Shown: one piece after another, positions 31,570 through 41,189 of the stretch
Numbering within the stretch: the first letter of the stretch is position 1
How the letters are laid out: each line of letters opens with the position of its first letter
Translations under genes and position numbers: made by a program
Origin: Pomphorhynchus laevis
Taxonomy: Eukaryota; Acanthocephala; Palaeacanthocephala; Echinorhynchida; Pomphorhynchidae
Assembly (NCBI GenBank): GCA_012934845.2
Contig: WNNJ02001633.1
Location: forward strand, 81,355-145,354
DNA: 64,000 nt
Reading direction: 5' to 3'
The notes under the pieces: generated by a model
Database searches by the model: none
Told to the model about the DNA's origin: nothing
Seen by the model: the letters and a program-made list of their open reading frames with translations, nothing else

Positions 31570-33976
31570 GACACCACAATTTGAAATATAAAAAGGAAAC
31601 TAACAGCAAAGTAATTAAAAAATAGTCAGTTTCTTCAAAGTAGATACAAATCCACGTCTGTTTGTTTGCTTCACCACTTCCGCCGGTAAACTGTTCCAAG
31701 CTGGAATGACACGCACGGCAAAATTAATGTTTCTTTTTTTACACCAGTGTTTACGTTGTAACATAAGTGGATGACCACGTAATCTTGAGTCATTTCGCGT
31801 ACGAAATAGACTTCTAACGGGATTATCAGGATTGCTCATCGCCTGCCACACTACAACCAGGTCATTTAGTGCTCGAAGTGAAGATAATGAATGCATATTA
31901 AGTCGACTTAACCGTTCATCATAAGTAAGGTTATGAAGGCCCGCTACCCGTTTAGAAGAACGTCGCAATACCTGTTCAATACGAAACTCTTCCGATTTGT
32001 TAACTGGGTATGATGCTGGAGAACAATAGTTAAGAACACTTGAACAGAGAGTAGTGAATAAAAGTTTAAATGACTCAATTTCTAATTTACTAAAACATCT
32101 GGAAATCATACCGAAAAGTGTTGCTTTAGCACATATTTGTTCCGTATATTTCCTAGTGCCTAGATCATCCGAAAACGACGACGCTCAAGTCTCTATATTG
32201 ACGAACTATAGGAATTGGTTGTAAGTTAATTGAGTAGCTGGTTGTCGAAAACTTATTCCCTATGTGCATGTATGCACATTTTGTCACATTAATACTTAAA
32301 CAGTTCTCAGCTGACCAATACGTCAATGTATCGAGATCAGACTGTAACATTTGTCGGTCAAGGTCATTAACAACACAGCGATAGACCTTAAGATCATCGG
32401 CGTACAACAGCGTTTTTGACAGCAGTAATGAAAGGAGTTCATTAATATATATTAAATAAAATTGGTCCTAAAATCGATCCTTGTGGTACATCACTACAAA
32501 TAGAGGTCCAATCCGACAAAGTCCCACTTACTCTGACTGCTGCAATTCTATCTAATAAATATGCACGAATTTAATTAACAATTATAGAATCAAAGCGAAG
32601 TCCTATAAATTTGGCAATAAGTATATTATGATTGATTGTATCGAAAGCACGCGAGAAGTCTACGAATACCACGTCGGTGTCGACACCGGCATCAAAAGCA
32701 CTGGACCAATAATATCTAGCAATTAGATTTGAACATGTTGATCTACTCGAACGGAATCCATGTTGGGCAGGATGTAAAAGGTTATTTATCGAAATATGGC
32801 GGTTGATGTGTAACAAAATCAAACGCTCTAGTACCTTACAGCAAATAAATGTCAGACTAACTGGTCTAAAATTGCTTGCGCATGACCTATCACTTTTTTG
32901 TATACGGGGCAAACTATCGATTTTAGCCAGTCGAGGGGAATCTTTGATTTGCATAAGGAAAATATGAATATTCGATGTAGTGGACCGCAAATGCGGGAAG
33001 CTAATTCTCTAAGTAGGATGGATGACAATCCGTCAGGACCAGCAGAATGACACCGTTTTAATTGTCGAAGTTGCTCATATACATGAGCGATAGAAATATG
33101 TGACGTCAAGTTAGATGATTTATCATTCTGATGAAGGGTGCCGTGTACAGTAATTGATTCCTCAATTCTAGGAAATAATATCTCTACAAATGTATTAGCG
33201 ACCATATAATCGTCAACAACTACTTTATTTTTTACGCGTAACGGAAAACATTTGCATCTCGATCGATTTTTGGATGCACAATATTTGAAAAATAAACTTG
33301 GCTCATACTTAATATTATGAACGAGTGATTTCTCAAAGTTGAGTATCTTAGATCTTTTAAGTGCCGTAAATCTGTTTATTGCGTTTCGATATAATTGATA
33401 TTCTCCTTTGGATTGACGATATCGACGATAAAGGATCTTACACTCCTTAAGAAGATTTCCTAACTCTACGTCAAACCACGGATTATTGTATTTACGGGGG
33501 CGTGAAGCACGTAAAGGCGCATATCTGTATAGAAGAGAAGCAAGAGTATCTCGAAAAAACCTACATGCACATTTCAATCCGACCACAAATGGGTCAAGCC
33601 AAACAACGCGATCAAAGTGCCTATCGATTGCGCTATAATCGGCCTTGAAAACGTTAAGCTCGATGCGACAAGTGTTTATGGAAGGCAGAACGAACGGAAA
33701 GCGAATTAACATACTGCAATGGTCACTATTCCTTATAGCTTGTATGTAGTCAATAATTATCGGTAAATCATGGTTAGACAAACATAAATCTAATAGACTA
33801 ATAGAAGAGCCTCTGAAACGAGTGTCTTGATTTACGTACTGAAAGTAATTCAGCTCGTTTAATAAATCGAGTAGTTCAGAAGATTCCCAATCACAGCCGC
33901 TCAAACAGGAATAAGTATAAATTCTTACTTTATAAATCCTTACTTTATGCAGACTATCTAAAATTCTTGCGATCAA
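31570..33976 (-). mobile_element. LINE-A2 element, 5'-truncated (endonuclease C-terminus and reverse transcriptase)
   Basis: Minus strand from 33976: endonuclease end (LNYFQYVNQDTRF, SLLDLCLSNHD, NSDHCSML), an uninterrupted linker (KYNNPWFDVELGNLLKECK) and the start of the reverse transcriptase (AGPDGLSSILLRELA) in one frame to 32852. Then come SNFRPVSLTFICCKVLERLI and FVDFSRAFDTINHNILI (32571-32990), the active site MYADDLKVYRCV (about 32372-32407) and the thumb (LNYCSPASYPVNKSEE, RRSSKRVAGL) ending near 31615. Frame changes lie near 32880, 32560, 32450 and 32160. The 5' part of the endonuclease and ORF1 are missing. Confidence 0.9.
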
Positions 33977-34179
33977 TTAAATCTTCATATATTGTGCTTT
34001 TTTAATACGATATTGACAACGATTTATTGAAAAAAAATACAAATCACATGAAATTAACGTCTTCAAGTTTTTGTCTAAGATTAAAAGGACACAATGTGTT
34101 TCCCACCCCGATATTATACAAGTAACTTGTCCACACGTTGTAAATCATGTGAAGAACTTGGGTATCTGAATATCGTCTG

Positions 34180-34269
34180 TGTAATAAAAGAGAGCTTTCC
34201 AAGATAAGCTTTATCAAAATCAATCTAAAACAACACAATACAGATTAGTTAATAGAAAATCATATATCA
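34180..34269 (-). repeat. 3' LTR of the gypsy element (90 bp)
   Basis: Identical over 90 bp to 37890-37979. It starts TGATATATG and ends TTTTATTACA on the minus strand. The integrase frame ends within it. Confidence 0.92.
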
Positions 34270-37200
34270 TTCTTCTCGCCTTTTTCTATTGAATGTAGCT
34301 CAACTTCGTAGTCGCGTAAATACGAAGGTAGTCGTCTCTGTCGCGTCGGTTTGCAAGTTGTATGATTGTCTTCTAAGCGATTTATATTCTCGGTACACTC
34401 GTCATTTTGAGAACATGTGTCGATCGAATTTTGTGAATGTACATTGCTGGTATCCCGATAAAAATCGTTGATAGACGCTTCAGGGTTATTTTCGTTTGTT
34501 TCGATGGATCCTTCTCCTTGTGCTAATTTACTATTTGAAACAGTCACGATCTTTCCATCATCTCTAGAGACACGACTATAATAAGGATTGGATGCTATCA
34601 CAATAGCTTCATCAACTTTATTGTCATATTTGCCAGCTCTATCATTCTTCATCCAAACAGATGAATTTGGAATAAGCCAATGTGGCAAATCATTGATATT
34701 TATCATTCGACGCTGAAAACCAAACATTCGTTCATGTGGTGTAAAATTGGTACTGGTCGAGAGTAAACTACGAACTGCATTGAGCGCTTGAGGTAACATA
34801 TCCTGCCAATTTTCTATAGGCAAATTGCACGATTCCAACGAAGCTGTTATAGACGACCAAATGATCCCATTGTATCGTTCGACAAGTCCGTTTCCCTGTG
34901 GATGATAAGCACTCGAATGACTCTGTGCAGTACCATGTGAAAACAAAAATTCTCGTAGTTCGTTTGACATAAAGGATTTTCCACGATCGCTGTGTATGTA
35001 AGCTGGTGGACCGAACATGCAAAATAGCGACTTCAGACACTTGATTACAGTGGTAGACGACATATCTCTGCAGGGAAATACGAATGGGAACCTTGAATAT
35101 TCATCGATGATACACAAGGCATAAATGTTTTCATTGTTTGAAGGCATAGGACCTTTGAAATCGATATTCAGCCTTTCAAATGGTCTAGTGGCCTTGACTA
35201 GCTGTCCCATTGCTGCTGGTTGATAAAAGCGAGGTTTAAGACGACGGCATATTTTACATTTTCCAACCATCTCGCAAATATCGTCTATTCCATATAGTAA
35301 ATTCATCGTTTTAACGTAATGGTGCAAACGGATTATACCGGCATGGCAGAGTTTATCATGTAATTGATACAAATGGGAGACATTAGCATTGCACAAAATT
35401 GCATTATCTCGTGACAGGGCGTCCGCACATTCATTCTGCGATCCGGGTCTGTAAATAATGTCGAAGCGATAAGGTGACAATTCAATCTTCCAACGTGCAA
35501 ATTTATCAGCTTTGATTTTGCTGCATTTATGATTTCCAAACATCATGCTAACAGATCTTTGATCTGTTATTAACTTAAAAGGACGATTTGTGAGATGGTG
35601 TCTCCAATATCGAACGCTTTCGACAACTGCCATTGCCTCTAGTTCTATAGCTGATTGTTTTCGTTGTGAGTTTTAAAGCGATCGGGAGAAAAACGCAACA
35701 GGTCGAGAATCTTGACTTAGTATAGCACCAATAGCACAATTCGATGCATCGGTCTCAACGACAAATTCTTTATAAGGGTCAATAGCTGCAAGTGATGCAG
35801 ATGCAATATCGTTTTTAAGATTTTTTATCGCACATGTCACTTCATCATTGAGTGGAAACAAAATAACATTTAATAGAGGCTTAATTTTGAGTGAAAAGTT
35901 CTCGATCCACTTTGCATAATGAGCGAACATTCCACACATCCTTTTTAACGACTTCTGATCGTGTGGATTTTGCATCTCCATTAGTGGTTTAACTCTGCTC
36001 GGGTCAGGACGGATAGTGCCTTGCGAAATTAAGTAGCCCAAAAAACAAATCGTTTCTAATTGGTATTCAGACTTTTGCTTTGAAATTGTCAGATTTAGCG
36101 AATTGGCAATTTTCATGAAACAATTTAGACGTTCGTTATGTTCTTCGACAGTATTACCGCAAATTATAATGTCATCTAGATAAGCATATGTTCCCGTCAA
36201 ATTCTTTTCTTCGATAACTGAATCCATCAGTCGTTGAAAACAGGGAACAGCATTAGTAATACCGAAGGGCAATCGACAAAATTGCCACAGACGTCCATTG
36301 GCTTCAAAGGCTGTGTACGGTCTATCTTGCTTTCGAATAGATACTTGATGATAGGCAGACGATAAATCAAGTCTTGAAAAAACTTTAAAAGTCGATACCC
36401 TGTCTATAATCGCTTGAATATTCGGTAAGGGGTATGCGTCTAATTGAGTATAGTAATTGATTGTACGGGAATAATCTATAACCATTCGTGGCTTGTGAAG
36501 CTGAGAACGAACGACAAGTACTTGAGATCTCCACGGTGATCTGCTTTGCTCAATTATTCCATCATTTGCAAATTTTGAATCTCCTTTCGTATAAAACCGA
36601 GATCATCATAATTATAACGTCTAGATTTTGATGCAATGGGTTTTACATTTGAAGGCAGATTAGGAAATAGGTCAGGAGCTTCTAGTTTGGCAGACTGAAT
36701 GTGATTGATTTGCATGGATGATGACTGTCCATTAAAATTTAAAGTAAGAGATTTCAATTTTGACAAAAAATCGAGACCAATAATTACCGGAAAACATAAT
36801 CTATCCATCGCGAAAAACTTTACAGTTTTATATGAGATTCCATTAAAAACCATATCTACGATACAATATTCGGTGATTTGCTTAGTTGTTGATTTCGTAG
36901 CCATTACTACGTGTTCATTGCACTTCAATTTTGAAAGATTTAATAAGTGTACAGTCGAAGAATCGATAAAATTGTGCGTGCTACCAGTATCAATAAGTGC
37001 CACAATTTGTTGAGATTGAATTTCTACTGTCTCAGTGCATTTCATCAGTTGATTTGACAAACGTGGAGAGATGCGAGACGAAAGGCATTCCAGGGTCGCA
37101 GTGATATGCGAAGTTTTCGATGACTTACACACTGATGCAAAATGTCCTTTTTTCCACATTGATAGCAAGTAGCATTTTTAGCAGGACAAGCAGTGCGATA

Positions 37201-37875
37201 ATGACGAGCTCGACCACAAAAGTAACAATTAAGTTGATTCGTGTGTAATACCGATTCTTTAGTGTTTGAAGGACGAATTTCGATTTTGTTAATCGATGCC
37301 GACGATGAATGATTTAGCGATATGTCGCTTTGATTTTCAGTTGTGCGAAATTGATCGGATTGAACTTGTGCGGATTCTAACGCGTATGCAAGTGTCAACA
37401 TTTCTTCGAGCGAGTTGGCTTTATTTTCCAACAGTCGCTGGCGAATGTACGACGATCGGATGCCCTGTACGAAAGAATCAAGAATATGCTGTTTTCTATT
37501 CTCTAATGCAACCACATCTTTGAAATCGCATTCATCCGCAAGCGCCTCCAATTGACGAACATACTGCGACAACGTCTGATTGTCGGTTTGTGTTGAACTG
37601 TGAAGTTTATACCGAGCAAAAACTGAGTTGATTGGATGGAGCAGTATACCATCGAGTATAAAGACAGCCTCCACAAAAGTTGTACATTTTGAAATCGGCA
37701 AGTATAATCGCGTCGATAACAGATTTACCAACAAGGAAAGTTGTTGCGCATCAGATGGGCTATCCAAACAAGAAATAAACGATTGAAATTTTGACTTCCA
37801 ATGAGACCATTCTTGAGAGGAAGAACTGCTATCAGGATCGCTTGCAAATATTTGAGGCTTCAAGAACTTCTCCAT

Positions 37876-37888
37876 TGATTTTGATAAA
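37876..37888 (-). promoter_or_regulatory. Putative self-complementary primer-binding site of the gypsy element
   Basis: The 13 bases TTTATCAAAATCA (minus strand), one base after the 5' LTR and directly before the gag ATG, are the exact complement of TGATTTTGATAAA inside the LTR (37932-37920). This layout matches self-priming as in Tf1, where the RNA 5' end folds back to prime reverse transcription. There is no room here for a usual tRNA primer site, because gag starts 14 bases after the LTR. Confidence 0.6.
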
Positions 37889-37889
37889 T

Positions 37890-37979
37890 TGTAATAAAAG
37901 AGAGCTTTCCAAGATAAGCTTTATCAAAATCAATCTAAAACAACACAATACAGATTAGTTAATAGAAAATCATATATCA
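37890..37979 (-). repeat. 5' LTR of the gypsy element (90 bp)
   Basis: Bounded by TG and CA. The flank at 37980-37984 is GTCTG, the same as at the other end. If transcription starts at the self-complementary block (37932), U3 is about 47 bp and R-U5 about 43 bp. Confidence 0.92.
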
Positions 37980-38159
37980 GTCTGAATATGTATAAGCTAA
38001 AAGCATGCGTATGGTAGGTAAAAACATGTGTTCGGCAGTGCATGATCTGTAGTTTTCCAGAGCTAGCTTACGAGCTAGCTAGTATCTAGTATGTTAATTT
38101 AATATTATCTGGTATCTTATTCTAATACAAAAAAATAAGAAATAACATAAATAACATAT

Positions 38160-38535
38160 GTACCTTCAACATATACAAAAAACATATAACAAATAACATA
38201 TGGATCAAATCAGCTAACTGAGTCTACGTATTTAATATAATTATAAAATAAACAAAACATAATAATGCTAAATCAAATTTTAATAATTAAATAATAAAAT
38301 AAATAATTGTTTTTAGATTTTCTATAATTTAAATCAAGTTAAAAAAAATGAAATTTAAAATAAACGTCATTTTTATGAATTGACTAATAAATAACAGACG
38401 TTGTATCAGAATAAGAATAGGTCATCAGGAAGAACTGCTATGCTATCAGGTTTAGCCCTTAACTCCTCTACCCAACATAGCAGCGGGGCCAAATACATGC
38501 TAATGATGTATTTCCTCTGATAAAACTATCTAGTA
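38160..38535 (-). repeat. Penelope terminal region, copy 2 (structured)
   Basis: About 370 bp match the reverse complement of 62560-62930. The structured core (38435-38513) has a hairpin AAATACAT/ATGTATTT with a seven-base loop, arms CTGCTATG/CATAGCAG and a GGCCCC/GGGCT pairing that crosses them. No Penelope coding sequence is attached here. Confidence 0.75.
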
Positions 38536-38589
38536 TCTTATAATAACATATAACATCTGATAATAACATATGTACCTTCAACACTTTTG

Positions 38590-39060
38590 CTCAGTCGTAT
38601 TGCTGTGGAGTTACTCAGTCGCACTTTAGCCACCACTCAAGTCGTAAAATAGCGATATATGGCGAACGTGTATTAAAGGTTGAAGATGCAACCTTTTATC
38701 CATTTATCGTAACCTGTAATGGTGCAATAAGTAGTGAAGCACTATTAATCTTTAAGCGAATGGCGAAATTACAGGCATCGATAGTCCAATGCACCTACAG
38801 TACCTGCATTGAAGATCTAAGATCAAGTTTCGGTTTGTTAATGGCAAGGTCGGCTTCCATGATTCTTCGATCTGGCAGATCCACTTTCGGTAAGACCGTT
38901 GGATGCGTATCACAATAAGTTCTAACGAAATAATCTTTCAAGAAGTTTTAACGGGACAATTTTACACAAATTTTTAAATATTATTAATTCTTTTTATAAG
39001 GCCCATTTGTGGGAACCTTGGTTTGTATTATTGAAAAAATTATTATTATATAAAAAAATA
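38590..39060 (+). mobile_element. LINE-R 3' end (protein C-terminus and 3' UTR)
   Basis: Plus-strand codons read RVLKVEDATFYPFIVTCNGA, SEALLIFKRMAKLQASI and SSFGLLMARSASMILRSGRS (38655-38895), matching the known tail (FTPLVF...GGMG...RLA...SYS...RCRLSFSLLRSAI..IRGSRS) of a widespread invertebrate LINE group. The 3' UTR carries GGCCCATTTGTGGGAACC at 39000-39017. Strongly 5'-truncated. Confidence 0.75.
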
Positions 39061-39061
39061 T

Positions 39062-39125
39062 TATTATACAAGACAAAGCCGTTATGGTTGTTCAGTAACA
39101 TTTTGGTAAATAATAATCCATAAAG
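39062..39125 (-). mobile_element. Possible LINE-A 3' tail remnant
   Basis: TATTATTATACAAGACAAAGCCG followed by TTATGG resembles the 3' end of the LINE-A fragment at 58860-58900. Too short for certainty. Confidence 0.4.
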
Positions 39126-39139
39126 TTGGTTTCGTAATG

Positions 39140-40215
39140 AAGATGACTGGACTAATTTGTTAGTTCTCTGCACTCAGAAATGTAATTTTTTATTTGGATC
39201 TCAGATGTGGGGCCAGGTTGATTGTTTAGCCATGAGAAATCCACTAGCACATGTACTAGCGGAAATTTATGAGGTACCGGGAGTCAAGATTTGTTAAAGA
39301 ATTTAATTTTTTTATTAATTGGTATCGTTATGTAGACGATGTTTTTATTGCCTATGAAAACAATGTTAATGACCACTATTTGTTAAGTGAATTAAATGCA
39401 AAAGACCCACATAGACAGTGGAATGTTGGTTTAGAAACCGAAACTGGTTTACCTTTCTTAGATGTTTTAGTTTTTAAAGATTCTAATCAAATATATCAAT
39501 CTAAAGTTTTTCGGAAGACCAAACTATTACCTGAAATTACATCTTGGAACTCCTGTGCCCAAAAATGGTTGATTGCAGCTGCAATGTCCCTTTTTCACAG
39601 AGCTAGAATGATTTGCTCGAAGGACAATTTATTAAAAGAGAGTTATTCGATTATTCGTTTTAAGTTGGTCAACAGTGCTTTTCCAGAATGGGCTATTAAA
39701 AAAGCTTACTATAAAAATTGTGATGTTGTGAAAAGAAAGACATATTTTGGACCTTCGAAACAAAAAATATATCTAGGGGTTCCTTTTATTAATAAAAAAT
39801 GGAACTCCTTATTTAATGAATTTATATATAAAAATAAAATATATAGTAATACTACGGATGCAATAATTTAATAAAAATGCCTAAATTGCATAGTATTTTT
39901 AAATTAAAACCAAAATTTCATGAAATGTCCGTTGTCTATTAGATACCCTGTAATAACTGTTCCTCCTTTTATATTGGTCAAACTGGACAAGGATTGGAAA
40001 AGCGTATGTCGCAACATAAATATAATATTAAACGGGGTAATATGGTGGATGTTATATCACAACATGTATTGAATTTAGGTCATAATATGAACCTCGATGA
40101 CGCTTCAATTTTATCATATGAAAGTGATTATCTTTCTCGTATAATACAGGAGGCATATTTTATTAATAAGAATGACATTTTACCTAATAATAAATCTAAT
40201 TTTAATTGAAAATTT
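39140..40215 (+). mobile_element. Penelope-like element, canonical order (reverse transcriptase then GIY-YIG), 5'-truncated
   Basis: Plus-strand codons give a Penelope GVAMGSPLGP-type box (VDCLAMRNPLAHVLAEIY, about 39217-39270), then the active site WYRYVDDVFIAYE (about 39320-39360) and GLPFLDVLVF in the frame 39269-39871. About 60 bp after that frame ends comes the GIY-YIG endonuclease: IPCNNCSSFYIGQTGQGLEKRMSQHKYNI with the catalytic Arg, a later His and a Glu region (39945-40209). The frame is interrupted near 39285 and by a stop near 39940. Penelope-like elements are a class of retroelement separate from LINEs and LTR elements. Confidence 0.85.
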
Positions 40216-40396
40216 CCTACTAGTTTTTAATTAGTTGTAATCCTTATTGAACTTGGCTAATTATATTTGTTTGATGTTTGTTTTTTGGTATCAATTTTAC
40301 GTAATATTTATTTTATTTTATTATTATAATTTTTGATAATTTTTTTCGAGTAATTTAATATATTTTTCCTTTTAATCTTGAGTTGCGGTTCTTGTT
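40216..40396. other. Likely 3' UTR of the Penelope-like element
   Basis: T-rich noncoding sequence between the GIY-YIG stop codon and a tandem repeat; nothing else seen. Confidence 0.4.
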
Positions 40397-40548
40397 CTTT
40401 GAAATTTGTTTTTTTAAAAAAACCTTGTATATAATGTGTGTGAGTGTGTAGAATGTATTTTCTTTGAAGTTTGTTTTACAAAAAACCTTGTATAGAATGT
40501 GTGTGAATGTGTGTTTGTATAACATGTTTCTTTGAAGTTTCTTTCTGT
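40397..40548 (+). repeat. Tandem repeat with TG microsatellite, about 2.3 units
   Basis: A unit of about 65-68 bp (CTTTGAAGTTTGTTTT, AAAACCTTGTATAGAATGTG, TGTGAGTGTG) is repeated, ending with a partial third CTTTGAAGTTT. It lies between the Penelope coding end and the hammerhead-like motif. Confidence 0.75.
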
Positions 40549-40597
40549 TTTATTGTAATTTGTATAAATGGCAACTTTAGTAATTTTTTGTAGTTTC

Positions 40598-40640
40598 CTG
40601 ACGATGATAGCAGTAGCTATCGAAATATCGGACATAAACG
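40598..40640 (+). ncRNA. Hammerhead-like ribozyme core downstream of Penelope element
   Basis: CTGACGA (40598-40604) is followed by a perfect 6-bp stem GATAGC/GCTATC with an AGTA loop (40606-40621) and directly by GAAA (40622-40625). This is the conserved CUGANGA - stem II - GAAA core of hammerhead ribozymes, which are known at the ends of Penelope-like elements. Stems I and III are weak here (AT at 40625-40626 with AT at 40633-40634 is the best I see), and one extra T lies between the core and stem II, so activity is uncertain. Confidence 0.5.
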
Positions 40641-40729
40641 TTTTGTTGTATAAAAAATATTTTCTTCGTTCCATAAAGATTTTATTTATAAAAGGAGAAG
40701 AAAATGGATATTTTCAAAAATTACAATTA

Positions 40730-41007
40730 TTGTCTATTATACAGCATATCATAGTCGTTAATTAATTTTTGATTTTTTGAACATATGATATTTTAGAAAA
40801 ACTTTTTATATTTACATAAGTATCTTTTAGCTTAATATCTACTAAATCTAGATTTGTATAAAGCGTACTAAAATCGTGTATTTATATTTTGAAAATTTAT
40901 TCCTTTTGTCTGTTCTAAAAATTCTTTTGTAGAATTAATACTGAAATAGTGTTTTATACCAGTATTAATTTCGATTACCTTACAATAATTTTTAAAGTGT
41001 GCTTATA
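40730..41007 (-). mobile_element. Penelope fragment with internal deletion
   Basis: Sequence like 43580-43690 (linker region) is joined at about 40845 to sequence like 41930-42095 (reverse transcriptase), skipping about 1.5 kb. Minus orientation, noncoding as it stands. Confidence 0.75.
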
Positions 41008-41030
41008 TAATATAAGCACACTTTAAAAAT
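40988..41030. repeat. Perfect 20-bp inverted repeat at a Penelope junction
   Basis: Arms ATTTTTAAAGTGTGCTTATA (40988-41007) and its exact complement (41011-41030) flank TAA. The left arm is Penelope sequence and the right arm an inverted copy of it, so the element's 5' junction folds back on itself. Confidence 0.9.
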
Positions 41031-41189
41031 GCACACTTATTAATATAATATTAATATATGATATTAATATTATAATTATATTATAATAATATAATTATTA
41101 TAATATAATTATAATATATTGATATTATAAGTTATTAATCATAAAAATTTTCCGCTAATGATTTTAAATTTATTTTTAATATTATTGTG

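Larger units (their letters stand above)
34180..37979 (-). mobile_element. Ty3/gypsy LTR retrotransposon, structurally complete fossil
   Basis: 3800 bp with identical 90-bp LTRs (TG...CA ends) and a 5-bp target duplication GTCTG (34175-34179 and 37980-37984). Parts from 5' to 3' on the minus strand: gag with two zinc knuckles (about 37.05-37.88 kb), protease with DTG (near 36.98 kb), reverse transcriptase with YLDD (near 36.18 kb), RNase H (about 35.45-35.75 kb), and integrase with a zinc-binding domain and catalytic core (about 34.6-35.35 kb). The coding region has about three breaks, one of which may be the programmed gag-pol shift known in the family. Identical LTRs indicate a recent insertion. 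LTRs this short are known in some gypsy lineages such as mag; I cannot assign the clade. Confidence 0.93.

Noticed and set aside
40397-40548. TG-rich array as a CRISPR-like repeat
   Set aside because: Direct adjoining units without spacers, in a eukaryotic retroelement UTR; a plain tandem repeat.
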